Assembly: GCA_017432285.1 (NCBI GenBank)
Contig: JAFRJM010000016.1
Coordinates: 1-64,000, forward strand
From: Oscillospiraceae bacterium
GTDB taxonomy: Bacteria; Bacillota; Clostridia; Oscillospirales; Ruminococcaceae
Direction of reading: 5' to 3'
Length of the DNA stretch: 64,000 nucleotides
The position numbers and the translations under genes were made by a program. Positions 1 through 10,375 of the stretch are shown piece after piece. The notes under the pieces were generated by a model. That model was not told the DNA's origin, made no database searches, and worked only from the letters and a program-made list of their open reading frames with translations. The number at the start of each line of letters is the position of its first letter. Position 1 is the first letter of the stretch.

Positions 1-1
1 A

Positions 2-556
2 AATCTGAATCATGCGATCGATGTCAGGAAAGCATTCCGACCGCTTTATGAGATGGCAGATCGAACGAAATGTGCAGTACTGATTATTTCGCACACGAAC
101 AAAATGAAGGGAATTTCATCCCTTTACAGGACAAATGGATCGATCGATGTCGCCGGCGCTGTCAGGTCGATTCTTGCAGTCGGAAAGAGAAAAAATGAAA
201 AGACGGAGCGTATTCTGGTCCAGGTAAAGAATAATCTGGAACAGGTTGGTCCGTCTTTAGTTTATGAACTGACTGATCATATCGAATGGGTGGAACAGTC
301 TGAAATAAATGCGGATGATTTGTTTATGGAGTCCTTTATACCAGCCGGAAGAGCAACGAAGAAAGATAGAGCTAAGGAAGAACTGATAGAACTGCTTATG
401 GAAAAAGACCAGCCGCAGGCATATATCAAAGACTATTTTGAAAAGATGAACATCAGTTTTCGAACAGTACAGGAGGCTCAGAAAGAGCTTGGTATCAAGC
501 CGTACCGTCATCACAATCAGAGCTATTGGCCATATCCCACAACAACGCAACAATGA
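2..556 (+). CDS. Replicative ATPase (RepA/AAA_25-like), 5' truncated
   Basis: The reading frame is open from base 2, before the first ATG at 53, so the gene begins outside the window and only its C-terminal part is present. The segment NLNHAIDVRKAFRPLYEMAD leads into a hydrophobic strand ending in LIISHTNK, as in the Walker B and sensor region of RecA-fold helicase loaders (AAA_25/RepA type). The last ~60 residues look like a helix-turn-helix (YIKDYFEKMNISFRTVQEAQ). Such proteins often sit upstream of MobV and serine recombinase genes in integrative mobilizable elements, where they may support element replication; that role is inferred from context. The family call is by eye from a partial protein. 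Confidence 0.6.
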   Translation, partial: NLNHAIDVRKAFRPLYEMADRTKCAVLIISHTNKMKGISSLYRTNGSIDVAGAVRSILAVGKRKNEKTERILVQVKNNLEQVGPSLVYELTDHIEWVEQSEINADDLFMESFIPAGRATKKDRAKEELIELLMEKDQPQAYIKDYFEKMNISFRTVQEAQKELGIKPYRHHNQSYWPYPTTTQQ

Positions 557-616
557 AATGTGTATCAGAGAACTGCGCAGTAACATAACATCTTTACGAC
601 ACACTTTGCGTTGTTG
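540..616. repeat. 11-bp inverted repeat around the 3' end of the ATPase gene
   Basis: The arm at 540-550 (caacaacgcaa) is exactly complementary to 606-616, with about 55 bases between them. The left arm overlaps the stop of the ATPase gene and the right arm lies in the non-coding stretch before oriT. It may be a weak terminator stem or a binding site for an element-encoded protein. No T-run follows, so a terminator is not convincing. Confidence 0.5.
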
Positions 617-646
617 CGTAGTAGTTTTCGGCCGGTAAAAGGGAGT

Positions 647-699
647 CCAGAGGGAACGTCTGGCCCACAGCCTTGTGTGCAAGGTGTAGTGGGTTACAC
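647..699 (+). other. Putative oriT of the mobilizable element (MobV/pMV158-like)
   Basis: Three short hairpins follow each other: CCAGA/TCTGG (647-651 with 659-663), CCTTG/CAAGG (671-675 with 680-684) and GTGTA/TACAC (684-688 with 695-699, spacer GTGGGT). The last resembles the core origin of transfer of pMV158-type plasmids, where MobM cuts a GTGTG/TTAT site inside an inverted repeat. By analogy the nick would fall near 693/694. The site lies about 250 bp upstream of the MobV relaxase, the usual place for this family. Nothing convincing is encoded between 557 and 946. Confidence 0.6.
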
Positions 700-946
700 A
701 ACATATGCGCCGGAAGAGAAACCTATGGTTTTCTTCCTCACAGACAGTTGTGATGCGAGCCCTGAGATCGAGCAGAACAACTGATTGTGAGAGGACGGCA
801 ATCATAAGAGCGGTTGACGCGATTATGACTGACGGACTGACAGAAAGGCGCAATGTTGGGTTTGTAACAAGAAGGATGAGCGAAAGAAGATATGAAACAT
901 GTTATCTTCTTACATCCTTCCTTGAATATATTGAATGGAGGTAATT

Positions 947-1917
947 ATGGCGAATTACGCAATCATGAGAATTGAAAAAAGAAAGCTCGGAGCGGTCGGC
1001 AGGATCTGCCGTCACAACGAGCGTCTGAAAAAAGAATACAAGAGTAATCCGGACATCGATCTGGAACGAACAAAGGATAACTATCATATTATAGGACCAT
1101 GCCGCAACTACAGAAAAGCAGTGCTTGATAAGATCGAGGTATCCGGGGCAAGGATGAGAAAAGACAGTGTCGTTCTGCAGGACTGTTTTATCGGAGCGAC
1201 ACCGGAATGGATCCGTAATAAACCGTCCGAGGAACAAAGACAGTACTTTGAACATGCAGTCCGATTCTTTGAACAGAAATTCGGAAAACAGAATATCATC
1301 TCTGCAGTGGTGCATATGGACGAGGCGACTCCCCACATGCACCTTTGTTTTGTTCCTCTGACAAAAGATGGCAGGCTTTCATCCAAGGAGCTGATAGGTG
1401 GTCCAAAAGGTTTGAGTGCATTACAGGATCAGTTCTACATTCACATGCATAACAGGTATTTGGATTTGACTCGTGGCATCCCTTCCAAAATATCGAAGAG
1501 AACGCATATACCGGTCTATATGTTCAAAAATGCCGGGATGTTGTATGACCACTATGAGGAGATCCTGAAGGCGATCAATGATATTGGGGTCTTCAATTCC
1601 GGGAAGAAAAAGGAAGAGGCTGTTGCACTTCTGGGACGCTATGCACCGGAAATGGCAAAGCTTAAGAATCAGCTGAAAACAACAGATGAACATATCAAAT
1701 GTTTGGAAACAACTCTTTCTGATGAGAGCGATCGTGTCCGCTACTACAGGAGCGATAACTATGAAAAAGAGCTGACGATAAAGGAGCAAAATCAAAAATT
1801 ATATGAGCTGAATGAAAAACAGAAGCAATTGGAAAAGTTGGTTTCGAAGATACCGCCTGATCTTTTAGAGCAGATCAAGGCCCGTGAACTTGAAGAGAGA
1901 AAAAGGAGAAGAAAAGG

Positions 1918-1930
<13 letters not shown>
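947..1930 (+). CDS. MobV family relaxase
   Basis: This 327-residue protein is a plasmid/IME mobilization relaxase of the MobV (Pre/Mob) family, which nicks oriT and leads the strand into the recipient. The family motifs are visible: an HN pair near residue 23 (ICRHNER) and the metal-binding HMDEATPHMH motif at about 123-132. The C-terminal third is charged and probably coiled coil. An in-frame ATG at 935 exists, but GGAGG at 937-941 sits 5 bases before ATG 947, so 947 is preferred. The gene lies downstream of the putative oriT and overlaps the next small gene by 13 bases, which suggests one transcript with the recombinase. Confidence 0.9.
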
Positions 1931-3889
<1,959 letters not shown>

Positions 3890-3910
3890 ATACATCTGAT
3901 CTTTTGACAT

Positions 3911-3947
3911 AAAAAAGGAAGAAGAGTACTAGCGATACTCTTCTTCC
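3911..3947 (-). terminator. Terminator of the initiator tRNA gene
   Basis: A perfect 12-bp stem (3917-3928 with 3936-3947, 7-base loop) is followed on the minus strand by six T (complement of 3911-3916). It lies 60 bases downstream of the minus-strand tRNA. Because it belongs to the tRNA, the mobile element should end between 3890 and about 3911. Confidence 0.85.
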
Positions 3948-4007
3948 GGTTGAAAGATCATTACTTTAACGTTTTTCGAACTATCAAGTCCTGTATCTTT
4001 CTCACTA

Positions 4008-4083
4008 TGGTTGCGGAGGAAGGACTTGAACCTACGACCTCCAGGTTATGAGCCTGGCGAGCTACCGACTGCTCCACTCCGCG
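4008..4083 (-). tRNA. tRNA-fMet (initiator, anticodon CAT)
   Basis: Reading the minus strand gives a full cloverleaf of 76 bases with an encoded CCA end. The anticodon loop is CTCATAA, giving anticodon CAU. Position 1 (C) faces A at position 72, the mismatch typical of bacterial initiator tRNA, while G2-C71 to G7-C66 pair. The anticodon stem is CCAGG/CCTGG, so two of the three usual G-C pairs next to the loop are kept and the outer one is A-U. The D arm (GGAGCAG...GGTAGCTC) and T arm (GGTTCAAGTCC) are normal. Confidence 0.95.
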
Positions 4084-4182
4084 ATATTTCTGAAGCCTTA
4101 TTATTTTAACATAGAATTAAAACTTGTCAACACATTAATTTCACATTTGGACAAAGCTGTTTCTTGCTGATTTTTTGCGCTT

Positions 4183-4210
4183 TTGCGATACATGTAATGA
4201 ATGGTATAAT
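4183..4210 (+). promoter_or_regulatory. Sigma-A-type promoter for the DUF2461 gene
   Basis: TTGCGA (4183-4188) and a perfect TATAAT (4205-4210) are 16 bases apart, 29 bases before the start codon. This placement rules out the upstream in-frame ATG at 4164 as the start. Confidence 0.7.
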
Positions 4211-4238
4211 ACGGGAAGACAAAGTGAAGAGGGACAAT

Positions 4239-4931
4239 ATGTTTTCTGGTTTTACTAAAGAGACAGTAGATTTTCTGTGGGATATAAAACTGAACAACAA
4301 CCGCTCATGGTATAACGAGCATAAAGAACTATGCAAGCGTGTCCTTTTGATCCCTATGCAGGAGCTCGCAAATGACATCTATGATGCTTTTGAAAGAGAG
4401 CATCCGGAGATGGAATTGAATGTTCACATGAGCAGGATATATCGCGACGCTAGAAGGTTATACGGACGTGGACCTTACAAGGATTACTTGTGGTTCACTT
4501 TATTTGATGCTTCATCGGAGCATTGGTCCGGCAAACCTTCATTTTGGTTTGAGATAGCATCAGACAGATGGAGCTATGGCGTCGGCTGCTATGATGAGCG
4601 GACCGAGATGATGAGGAGATTTAGAAAGAGGATCAATGCCAACCCCGAGCCATTAAGGGAATTGGATGCATTGCTTGCCAGTCAAACCGAATTTGTTCTA
4701 ACGGGGGAAGACTATAAAAAGCAGTATCAGGACTGCAAATACCCGGATCTTCAGAAATGGTATGGGAAAAGGAATTTTGCTATTGACCATACTCAGGCAA
4801 TTGGCCCTGACATCACTTCTCCTGATTTCGGTAACAGGATCATAAACGGATTGTTGTTTTTGGTTCCTTTCTATGATTATTTCTATCCTATCGGAAGAGA
4901 CCTTTCTTCTGATGACGAGGAGAATGAATGA
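4239..4931 (+). CDS. DUF2461 family protein
   Basis: A 230-residue soluble protein. The segments FLWDIKLNNNRSWYNEHKE and MSRIYRDARRLYGRGPYKDY are typical of the DUF2461/TIGR02453 family, whose biochemical function is not established. ATG 4239 is chosen because GAGGG precedes it and the promoter at 4183-4210 excludes the longer frame. Its stop overlaps the next gene's start (ATGA), so it is translationally coupled to the VanZ-like gene. Confidence 0.85.
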   Translation: MFSGFTKETVDFLWDIKLNNNRSWYNEHKELCKRVLLIPMQELANDIYDAFEREHPEMELNVHMSRIYRDARRLYGRGPYKDYLWFTLFDASSEHWSGKPSFWFEIASDRWSYGVGCYDERTEMMRRFRKRINANPEPLRELDALLASQTEFVLTGEDYKKQYQDCKYPDLQKWYGKRNFAIDHTQAIGPDITSPDFGNRIINGLLFLVPFYDYFYPIGRDLSSDDEENE

Positions 4932-5332
4932 AAAGAAAAACTATATGGTGGATCGCTATGGCGATCTATCTGTTTGTGATATTTAGGATAACAGTGTTCC
5001 GTTCCGGCTTTTCCTTTGAAAACTTGTTTGGAGGAACTCTTAATCTGTCTCTGTTTGCGGAGTATATGAGATTTGCCCAGAATGGCTCATGGAGGGTGTT
5101 TCTGTATTATTTCCTGGGGAACATTATCTGTTTTATTCCTTTTGGGGCACTTCTTTGCAGGGATAAAAAAACCGGGGCAGCTGGAGCTTTTATTACGGCT
5201 TTATTGTTTTCCGTAGTTATTGAGATCCTTCAATTTGTTTTTGGTACAGGGGTGACCGAAATCGATGATGTTATCCTGAATACATGCGGATCGATGATAG
5301 GGTATTATTTGGTCAGAAGGATCACAGATTAG
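4928..5332 (+). CDS. VanZ-like membrane protein
   Basis: A 134-residue integral membrane protein with about four hydrophobic segments. It shows the VanZ-family pattern: a charged residue after the first helix (IFRITVFR), a GNIICFIPFGALL segment and an acidic TEIDDVILNTCGSMIGY near the end. VanZ proteins are linked to teicoplanin resistance in some hosts, but most chromosomal members have no known role. The gene overlaps DUF2461 by four bases and probably shares its transcript. Confidence 0.85.
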   Translation: MKRKTIWWIAMAIYLFVIFRITVFRSGFSFENLFGGTLNLSLFAEYMRFAQNGSWRVFLYYFLGNIICFIPFGALLCRDKKTGAAGAFITALLFSVVIEILQFVFGTGVTEIDDVILNTCGSMIGYYLVRRITD

Positions 5333-5387
5333 GCACTAAATTCATGCTATAATGAGTTTATATATTGTGTAGAAAGAAGGAGCAGAC

Positions 5388-7064
5388 ATGGCGTATTTGA
5401 CAGACATTGAGATCGCACAGGCATGCGAAAAAAGACCGATTACTGAAATCGCTGCAAAAGCAGGGATAGACGAGAAGTATCTTGAACAGTATGGCAAATA
5501 CAAAGCGAAAGTAGACTATCAGTTTTTAAAAGACCATGAATCAGACCCCAATGGAAAACTAATCCTTGTTACCGCTATAACTCCTACACCTGCCGGCGAG
5601 GGAAAGACCACAACTACCGTTGGCCTTGCCGATGGCCTAAACAAACTTGGAAAGAAAGGCATCGTCGCACTGCGTGAGCCTTCTCTCGGGCCCGTATTCG
5701 GCGTTAAGGGCGGAGCCGCAGGCGGCGGCTATGCACAGGTCGTTCCGATGGAAGATATCAACCTCCACTTTACCGGAGACTTCCACGCAATCGGTGCAGC
5801 AAATAACCTTTTGGCTGCTATGATTGACAACCATATCCAGCAGGGAAATCAGCTGGGAATCGACACAAGAAGGATCACATGGCACAGAGCGGTCGATATG
5901 AATGACCGTGCCTTGAGGAAGATCGTTATCGGACTTGGCGGAAGATCCGAAGGTGTACCTCGTGAAGACAGTTTCGATATTACAGTTGCTTCTGAGGTAA
6001 TGGCCGTTCTTTGCCTAGCTTCAGACATTACAGATCTCAAAGAGCGTCTTTCAAAGATAATCATTGGATACACATCAAGCAACAAACCTGTTACTGCAGG
6101 AGATCTGCACGCACAGGGCGCTATGGCAGCATTGCTGAAGGATGCTCTTAAGCCGAACCTGGTTCAGACACTGGAAGGAACGCCGGCGTTTGTCCATGGT
6201 GGGCCGTTTGCCAATATCGCTCATGGCTGCAACAGTGTTACGGCCACAAAGATGGCATTGAAGCTTGGAGAATATGTAGTAACTGAGGCTGGATTCGGCG
6301 CTGATCTCGGTGCTGAGAAGTTCCTGGACATAAAATGCAGGATGGCCGGACTCAGACCTGATGCAGTAGTTATCGTTGCAACTGTCCGCGCTCTCAAACT
6401 CCACGGCGGAGTAGCAAAAGACAATCTTGCTGAAGAAAACCTTGAGGCACTTGAGAAAGGCCTTCCCAACCTGCTTCAGCATGTAAAGAATATCACTGAA
6501 GTCTTCGGACTGCCTGCTGTTGTAGCAGTTAACAGATTCCCGACCGACACAGAAGCCGAACTGGATCTCGTCATTGAGAAATGCAAGGAACTCGGCGTGA
6601 ATGTAAGACTGTCTGAAGTCTGGGCTAAAGGCGGTGAAGGCGCCGTTGATCTGGCTGAAGAAGTGATTCGTTTGTGCGAAACTGAGAACCACTTTGAATT
6701 CAGCTATGAAGTCGAGGATTCTATCTCTGAGAAACTCAACAAAATAGCTACTAAGGTATATCATGCTGACGGAGTGGATTTCGTTGGGCAGACTTCGCGT
6801 CAGATGAAACAGCTGACTAAACTGGGATTTGGGGGACTGCCTATCTGTGTTGCGAAGACACAGTATTCATTCTCCGATGATGCCAGCAAACTCGGCGCTC
6901 CTACCAACTTCAGGATCACGGTCAGGGATCTTAAGGTATCTGCAGGTGCAGGATTCATTGTAGCTCTTACAGGGGATATCATGACTATGCCCGGATTGCC
7001 CAAGGTTCCTGCAGCAGAGAAGATCGATGTCGATGAAAACGGAGTAATTACAGGACTGTTCTAA
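5388..7064 (+). CDS. fhs: Formate-tetrahydrofolate ligase
   Basis: This 558-residue enzyme joins formate to tetrahydrofolate with ATP to make 10-formyl-THF, the entry step of folate one-carbon metabolism. Length and sequence match the family throughout, including the phosphate loop [13 protein letters not shown] (about 65-77), the [15 protein letters not shown] segment and [17 protein letters not shown] at 5348-5353 lies upstream, with only a poor -35 before it, and AGAAGGAG precedes the ATG. It heads a tight co-directional run with fchA, folD, folC, folT and a GH2 gene. No THF riboswitch is visible in the short leader. Confidence 0.97.
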   Translation: MAYLTDIEIAQACEKRPITEIAAKAGIDEKYLEQYGKYKAKVDYQFLKDHESDPNGKLILVTAITPTPAGEGKTTTTVGLADGLNKLGKKGIVALREPSLGPVFGVKGGAAGGGYAQVVPMEDINLHFTGDFHAIGAANNLLAAMIDNHIQQGNQLGIDTRRITWHRAVDMNDRALRKIVIGLGGRSEGVPREDSFDITVASEVMAVLCLASDITDLKERLSKIIIGYTSSNKPVTAGDLHAQGAMAALLKDALKPNLVQTLEGTPAFVHGGPFANIAHGCNSVTATKMALKLGEYVVTEAGFGADLGAEKFLDIKCRMAGLRPDAVVIVATVRALKLHGGVAKDNLAEENLEALEKGLPNLLQHVKNITEVFGLPAVVAVNRFPTDTEAELDLVIEKCKELGVNVRLSEVWAKGGEGAVDLAEEVIRLCETENHFEFSYEVEDSISEKLNKIATKVYHADGVDFVGQTSRQMKQLTKLGFGGLPICVAKTQYSFSDDASKLGAPTNFRITVRDLKVSAGAGFIVALTGDIMTMPGLPKVPAAEKIDVDENGVITGLF

Positions 7065-7065
7065 A

Positions 7066-7683
7066 ATGGAAATGATAGAGTACAATCTTGATGAGTTTAC
7101 AGAAAAACTCGCATCACGAGAACCTGTGCCGGGCGGCGGCGGAGCCAGTGCACTTGTCGCTGCTTTGGGCATCGCACTGGGAAATATGGTCGGTTCACTT
7201 ACAGTCGGCAAAAAGAAATTTGCATCCATTGAGCCTCAGATGCTGGAATGGATGGATAAAGCAGAAGATATCAGGAAAAGAGCACTTGAACTGATAGACG
7301 GTGATGCTGAAGCGTTTTTGCCTCTTGCAGAGGTGTACCGTATGCCAAAGGATGATCCTGAGCGCGAAGAAAAAATGGAAGCAGCTTTATATAATGCTGC
7401 TTCTGTCCCGATGAAACTGCTGAAACTGTGCGGCGAAGCCATTGATCTGCTGTCATTGTTCGCGGACAACGGAAGCAAGCTGGCGATCTCGGATGCTGCT
7501 ACAGGAGCAGTGGCATGCAAGGCAGCGCTTGAAGGTGCATGGATCAACCTAAAGGTCAACACATCATCGTTCAAGAACAGGGAAGTTGCTCTGAAAATGG
7601 AAGAGGAAGCTCTTGCTGTGAAAGAGAAATATACTGCAGAAGCGGATTCGATTTATGAAAGAGTTATGAGGAGGATCGGATAA
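7066..7683 (+). CDS. fchA: Methenyl-THF cyclohydrolase / cyclodeaminase family (FchA-like)
   Basis: A 205-residue member of the formiminotransferase-cyclodeaminase/FchA family. The N-terminal glycine-rich segment PVPGGGGASALVAALG (about 21-36) is the family signature. Next to fhs and folD the likely reaction is interconversion of 5,10-methenyl-THF and 10-formyl-THF, as in acetogens and purinolytic clostridia; formimino-THF cyclodeaminase activity is the alternative. It begins one base after the fhs stop and overlaps folD by one base (TAATG), so the three are coupled. The FolD here seems to lack its own cyclohydrolase lysine, which supports the cyclohydrolase role. Confidence 0.85.
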   Translation: MEMIEYNLDEFTEKLASREPVPGGGGASALVAALGIALGNMVGSLTVGKKKFASIEPQMLEWMDKAEDIRKRALELIDGDAEAFLPLAEVYRMPKDDPEREEKMEAALYNAASVPMKLLKLCGEAIDLLSLFADNGSKLAISDAATGAVACKAALEGAWINLKVNTSSFKNREVALKMEEEALAVKEKYTAEADSIYERVMRRIG

Positions 7684-8543
7684 TGTCTACTTTATTGAAA
7701 GGAGCTCCGGTAGCTTCCGCAATAAATGAAAAAATGAAGGAGACTGTAGCGATTCTTCGTGAGCAGTCTATTGTGCCGACTTTGGCTATTGTACGAGTCG
7801 GTGAGAGGCCTGATGACCTCAGTTATGAACGCGGAGCCATGAAACGCTGTGCGTCGGTCGGAGTCGAAGTGAGAAACGTAGTTTTCCCGGAAGACGTAAG
7901 CAAGGAAGAGTTTTACGATGGTATCGACAAACTGAATAAAGATGATTCTGTTCATGGAATTCTGGTGTTCAGACCTGTACCAAAACATTTGGATAATGAC
8001 AGAGTAAGGAATGCTATCGTTCCGGAGAAGGATGTCGATGGCTGCACAGATGGATCGCTCGCAGGCGTGTTCACCAATACTGAACTGGGATTTACACCGT
8101 GCACTGCGCAGGCAGTAATGGAAGTCCTTTCTTATTACGATATAGACTGCACCGGCAAGGAAGCGGCTGTGATCGGAAGATCCCTGGTTGTTGGAAGACC
8201 TCTTGCTATGCTGCTGATGCATAAGAATGCCACAGTCACTGTCTGTCACACCAGAACAAAAGATGTGGCGAAACACACCAAAGAAGCTGATATTCTGGTC
8301 GTATGCTCCGGCCAGATGGAGTCATTTGGTGAAGAGTATGTCAGACCCGGCCAGACCGTCCTGGATGTCGGCATCAGCTGGAACGAAGAAAAACAGAAAC
8401 TGTGCGGAGACGTAAAGTTTGATGAAGTGTCTCCTATAGTTGACGCCATTACTCCTGTTCCGGGAGGTATTGGTTCTGTTACTACCAGTGTTCTTGTATC
8501 ACACGTAGTGGAATCCGCAAAGAGGATGGCAGATCGGTCATAG
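7683..8543 (+). CDS. folD: Methylene-THF dehydrogenase (FolD)
   Basis: A 286-residue FolD with the usual two domains and the signatures DGILVFRPVPKHL (109-121 region), VIGRSLVVGRPLAMLL and the C-terminal ITPVPGGIGSVTTSVL. It should oxidise 5,10-methylene-THF to methenyl-THF with NAD(P). In bifunctional FolD the active site reads YxxxKxK. Here the same place is Y48-E-R-G-A52-M-K54, so the first lysine, needed for cyclohydrolase activity, is alanine. The enzyme may therefore be a dehydrogenase only, with FchA next door doing the second step. That division of labour is inferred. Confidence 0.95.
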   Translation: MSTLLKGAPVASAINEKMKETVAILREQSIVPTLAIVRVGERPDDLSYERGAMKRCASVGVEVRNVVFPEDVSKEEFYDGIDKLNKDDSVHGILVFRPVPKHLDNDRVRNAIVPEKDVDGCTDGSLAGVFTNTELGFTPCTAQAVMEVLSYYDIDCTGKEAAVIGRSLVVGRPLAMLLMHKNATVTVCHTRTKDVAKHTKEADILVVCSGQMESFGEEYVRPGQTVLDVGISWNEEKQKLCGDVKFDEVSPIVDAITPVPGGIGSVTTSVLVSHVVESAKRMADRS

Positions 8544-8553
8544 GGTACTATAA

Positions 8554-9831
8554 ATGAATATTCAGGAAGTAAATGTTTTTTTAGACAACTATACCCAGCC
8601 GTATAAGCATCTCGGGCTTCACCGCATGAAGGCAATAATGGAGCTTCTTGGAGATCCTCAGAAGAAGATGCATTTCGTCCATGTGGCAGGGACAAACGGA
8701 AAAGGAAGCTGCTCGGCAATGACTGAGAGCATCCTTCGCCATGCCGGTTACAGGACAGGGTTGTTTACGTCACCGCATTTGATCCGTTTCAATGAGCGCA
8801 TGCAGGTATGCGGTGTACAGATCACAGACGACGAGCTGGCTGAGATAATGACTGAAGTGGTCGCTGCAAACGACCAGCTTGAAGAAAAGGTCAACTGGTT
8901 TGAGATCGTGACTGCTGCAGGACTTCTGTGGTTCTATAAACAAAAATGCGATATCGTCGTATTGGAAGTCGGTGTCGGCGGTGAATTTGACGGCACCAAT
9001 GTTATAGACGTACCTGATGTAGCTGTCATGATGAATATAGGTCTCGATCACACGGGACAGCTTGGAGACACTGTAGAGAAGATAGCTACGACCAAGTCCA
9101 AAATAATTAAAGAAAATGGCACAGCGGTAATATACCGCGGCAAGGAATCTGTGGAGAAAGTCATTGAAGACAGATGCGCAGAGGTTAATGCCAGATTGGT
9201 AAAAGCGGATTTTGACAGTATAGTTCTTGTGTCAGAAAACAGTTTCCAGCAGACGTTCGACGTAGGGGAGAGGAAAAACATCCAGATCCCGCTCATCGGG
9301 GAACATCAGAGGAAGAATACGTCTGTGGTCTTGTCGGTAATTGATGTGCTAAGAGAAAAAGGCTTTGAGATCTCAGAAGAAGATGTCTATGAGGGATTGA
9401 AGAACGTTACATGGCCTGCCAGGATGCAGGTGCTACAGAAGGATCCGCTGTTTATTCTTGACGGCGGCCATAATCCTCAGTGCGTTGAAGCAGTGATGGC
9501 AAGTCTTGATGACCTTGTGAGCAGTGGTCAGAAGCTTGTTTTCATGAGCGGGATCTTGAAAGGCAAGGATGCCGATGAGATGATAAAGTCTCTCAGTGAG
9601 CAGAGCAAGGACTTCGTATTCGTAGCTCCGGAAACACATCGTGCTCAGACAGCGGATGACCTGTCTGCTATCGCATTGGCTTTCGGATGTAACACCACAG
9701 TTTGCAGTTCTGTGCCCGAAGCGATACAGACCTCAATATCTCTTGCAGGTACTGACGGAATCGTATGTTGTGTAGGTTCTTTGTATCTTGCAGGTGAAGT
9801 ATTAGACTATTTTTATGGACGCGCATTTTGA
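8554..9831 (+). CDS. folC: Folylpolyglutamate synthase / dihydrofolate synthase
   Basis: A 425-residue Mur-ligase-type enzyme that adds glutamate to folates, keeping them in the cell. The P-loop HVAGTNGKGS (about 43-52), TSPHLIRFNERM and the C-terminal LDGGHNPQ segment are all present. It follows folD by 10 bases in the folate operon. Because the operon also carries a folate-uptake S component, polyglutamation of imported folate is the likely main task. Confidence 0.95.
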   Translation: MNIQEVNVFLDNYTQPYKHLGLHRMKAIMELLGDPQKKMHFVHVAGTNGKGSCSAMTESILRHAGYRTGLFTSPHLIRFNERMQVCGVQITDDELAEIMTEVVAANDQLEEKVNWFEIVTAAGLLWFYKQKCDIVVLEVGVGGEFDGTNVIDVPDVAVMMNIGLDHTGQLGDTVEKIATTKSKIIKENGTAVIYRGKESVEKVIEDRCAEVNARLVKADFDSIVLVSENSFQQTFDVGERKNIQIPLIGEHQRKNTSVVLSVIDVLREKGFEISEEDVYEGLKNVTWPARMQVLQKDPLFILDGGHNPQCVEAVMASLDDLVSSGQKLVFMSGILKGKDADEMIKSLSEQSKDFVFVAPETHRAQTADDLSAIALAFGCNTTVCSSVPEAIQTSISLAGTDGIVCCVGSLYLAGEVLDYFYGRAF

Positions 9832-9845
9832 TTTAGGAGACAGAA

Positions 9846-10361
9846 ATGAAAACACGTAGAATTGTACTTATTGGATTACTTGTAGCGATGTATGTCGTTC
9901 TGAGTTTGTTTCTTACGGTTACCCTGTGGAATTTCAAGATAACCTTTGAAGCACTTCCAATACTTGTAGGAGCATTTTTGCTTGGACCGGTAGATGGACT
10001 GCTTATCGGATTTCTCGGAAGCTTCCTGAATCAGATGCTTACATATGGATTCACACCCACTACACTTCTCTGGGTGCTTCCTCATGCTTTCAGCGGACTG
10101 CTTGTTGGTTTTTTGGCAAAACGCCTGAAGGGTGAATTAACAGTAAAGAATGTAGCTGTTATCACTGTTATAAGCGCGCTGTGCGTTACAGCTCTGAACA
10201 CACTTGCCATGTATGTAGACAGCAAGATGTTTGGCTATTATTCAAAGGCATTCGTATTCGGTGCTTTAGGAGTACGTATCATAACAGGAATCGCGACTGC
10301 TGTGGCATTTGCCTTGATTTTGCCCACACTGCTGACACAGTTGAAAAAGATATTTAATTAA
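9846..10361 (+). CDS. folT: ECF transporter S component, probably folate-specific
   Basis: A 171-residue membrane protein with about six hydrophobic segments. The segment VLSLFLTVTLWNFKITFEALPILVGAFLLGP follows the ECF S-component pattern of a short helix, a conserved loop and GAFLLGPVDGLLIG. S components bind the vitamin and share an energizing EcfAA'T module encoded elsewhere; none is in this window. Its place 14 bases after folC and before GH2 in the folate operon makes folate the likely substrate. The family call is firm; the substrate is inferred from neighbours. Confidence 0.85.
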   Translation: MKTRRIVLIGLLVAMYVVLSLFLTVTLWNFKITFEALPILVGAFLLGPVDGLLIGFLGSFLNQMLTYGFTPTTLLWVLPHAFSGLLVGFLAKRLKGELTVKNVAVITVISALCVTALNTLAMYVDSKMFGYYSKAFVFGALGVRIITGIATAVAFALILPTLLTQLKKIFN

Positions 10362-10375
10362 GTAGGAGATACCAA

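Noticed and set aside
257-853. Long minus-strand ORF across the ATPase 3' end and oriT
   Set aside because: It is antisense to a gene with clear family sequence and has no recognisable protein pattern or ribosome site.
705-944. 79-codon plus-strand ORF before the relaxase
   Set aside because: It begins beside the oriT stem, has no ribosome site and an arginine-rich, low-complexity product. It overlaps the ribosome site of mobV; I treat the stretch as non-coding.
5333-5387. Possible THF riboswitch before fhs
   Set aside because: The leader is too short and no THF-riboswitch core could be found.
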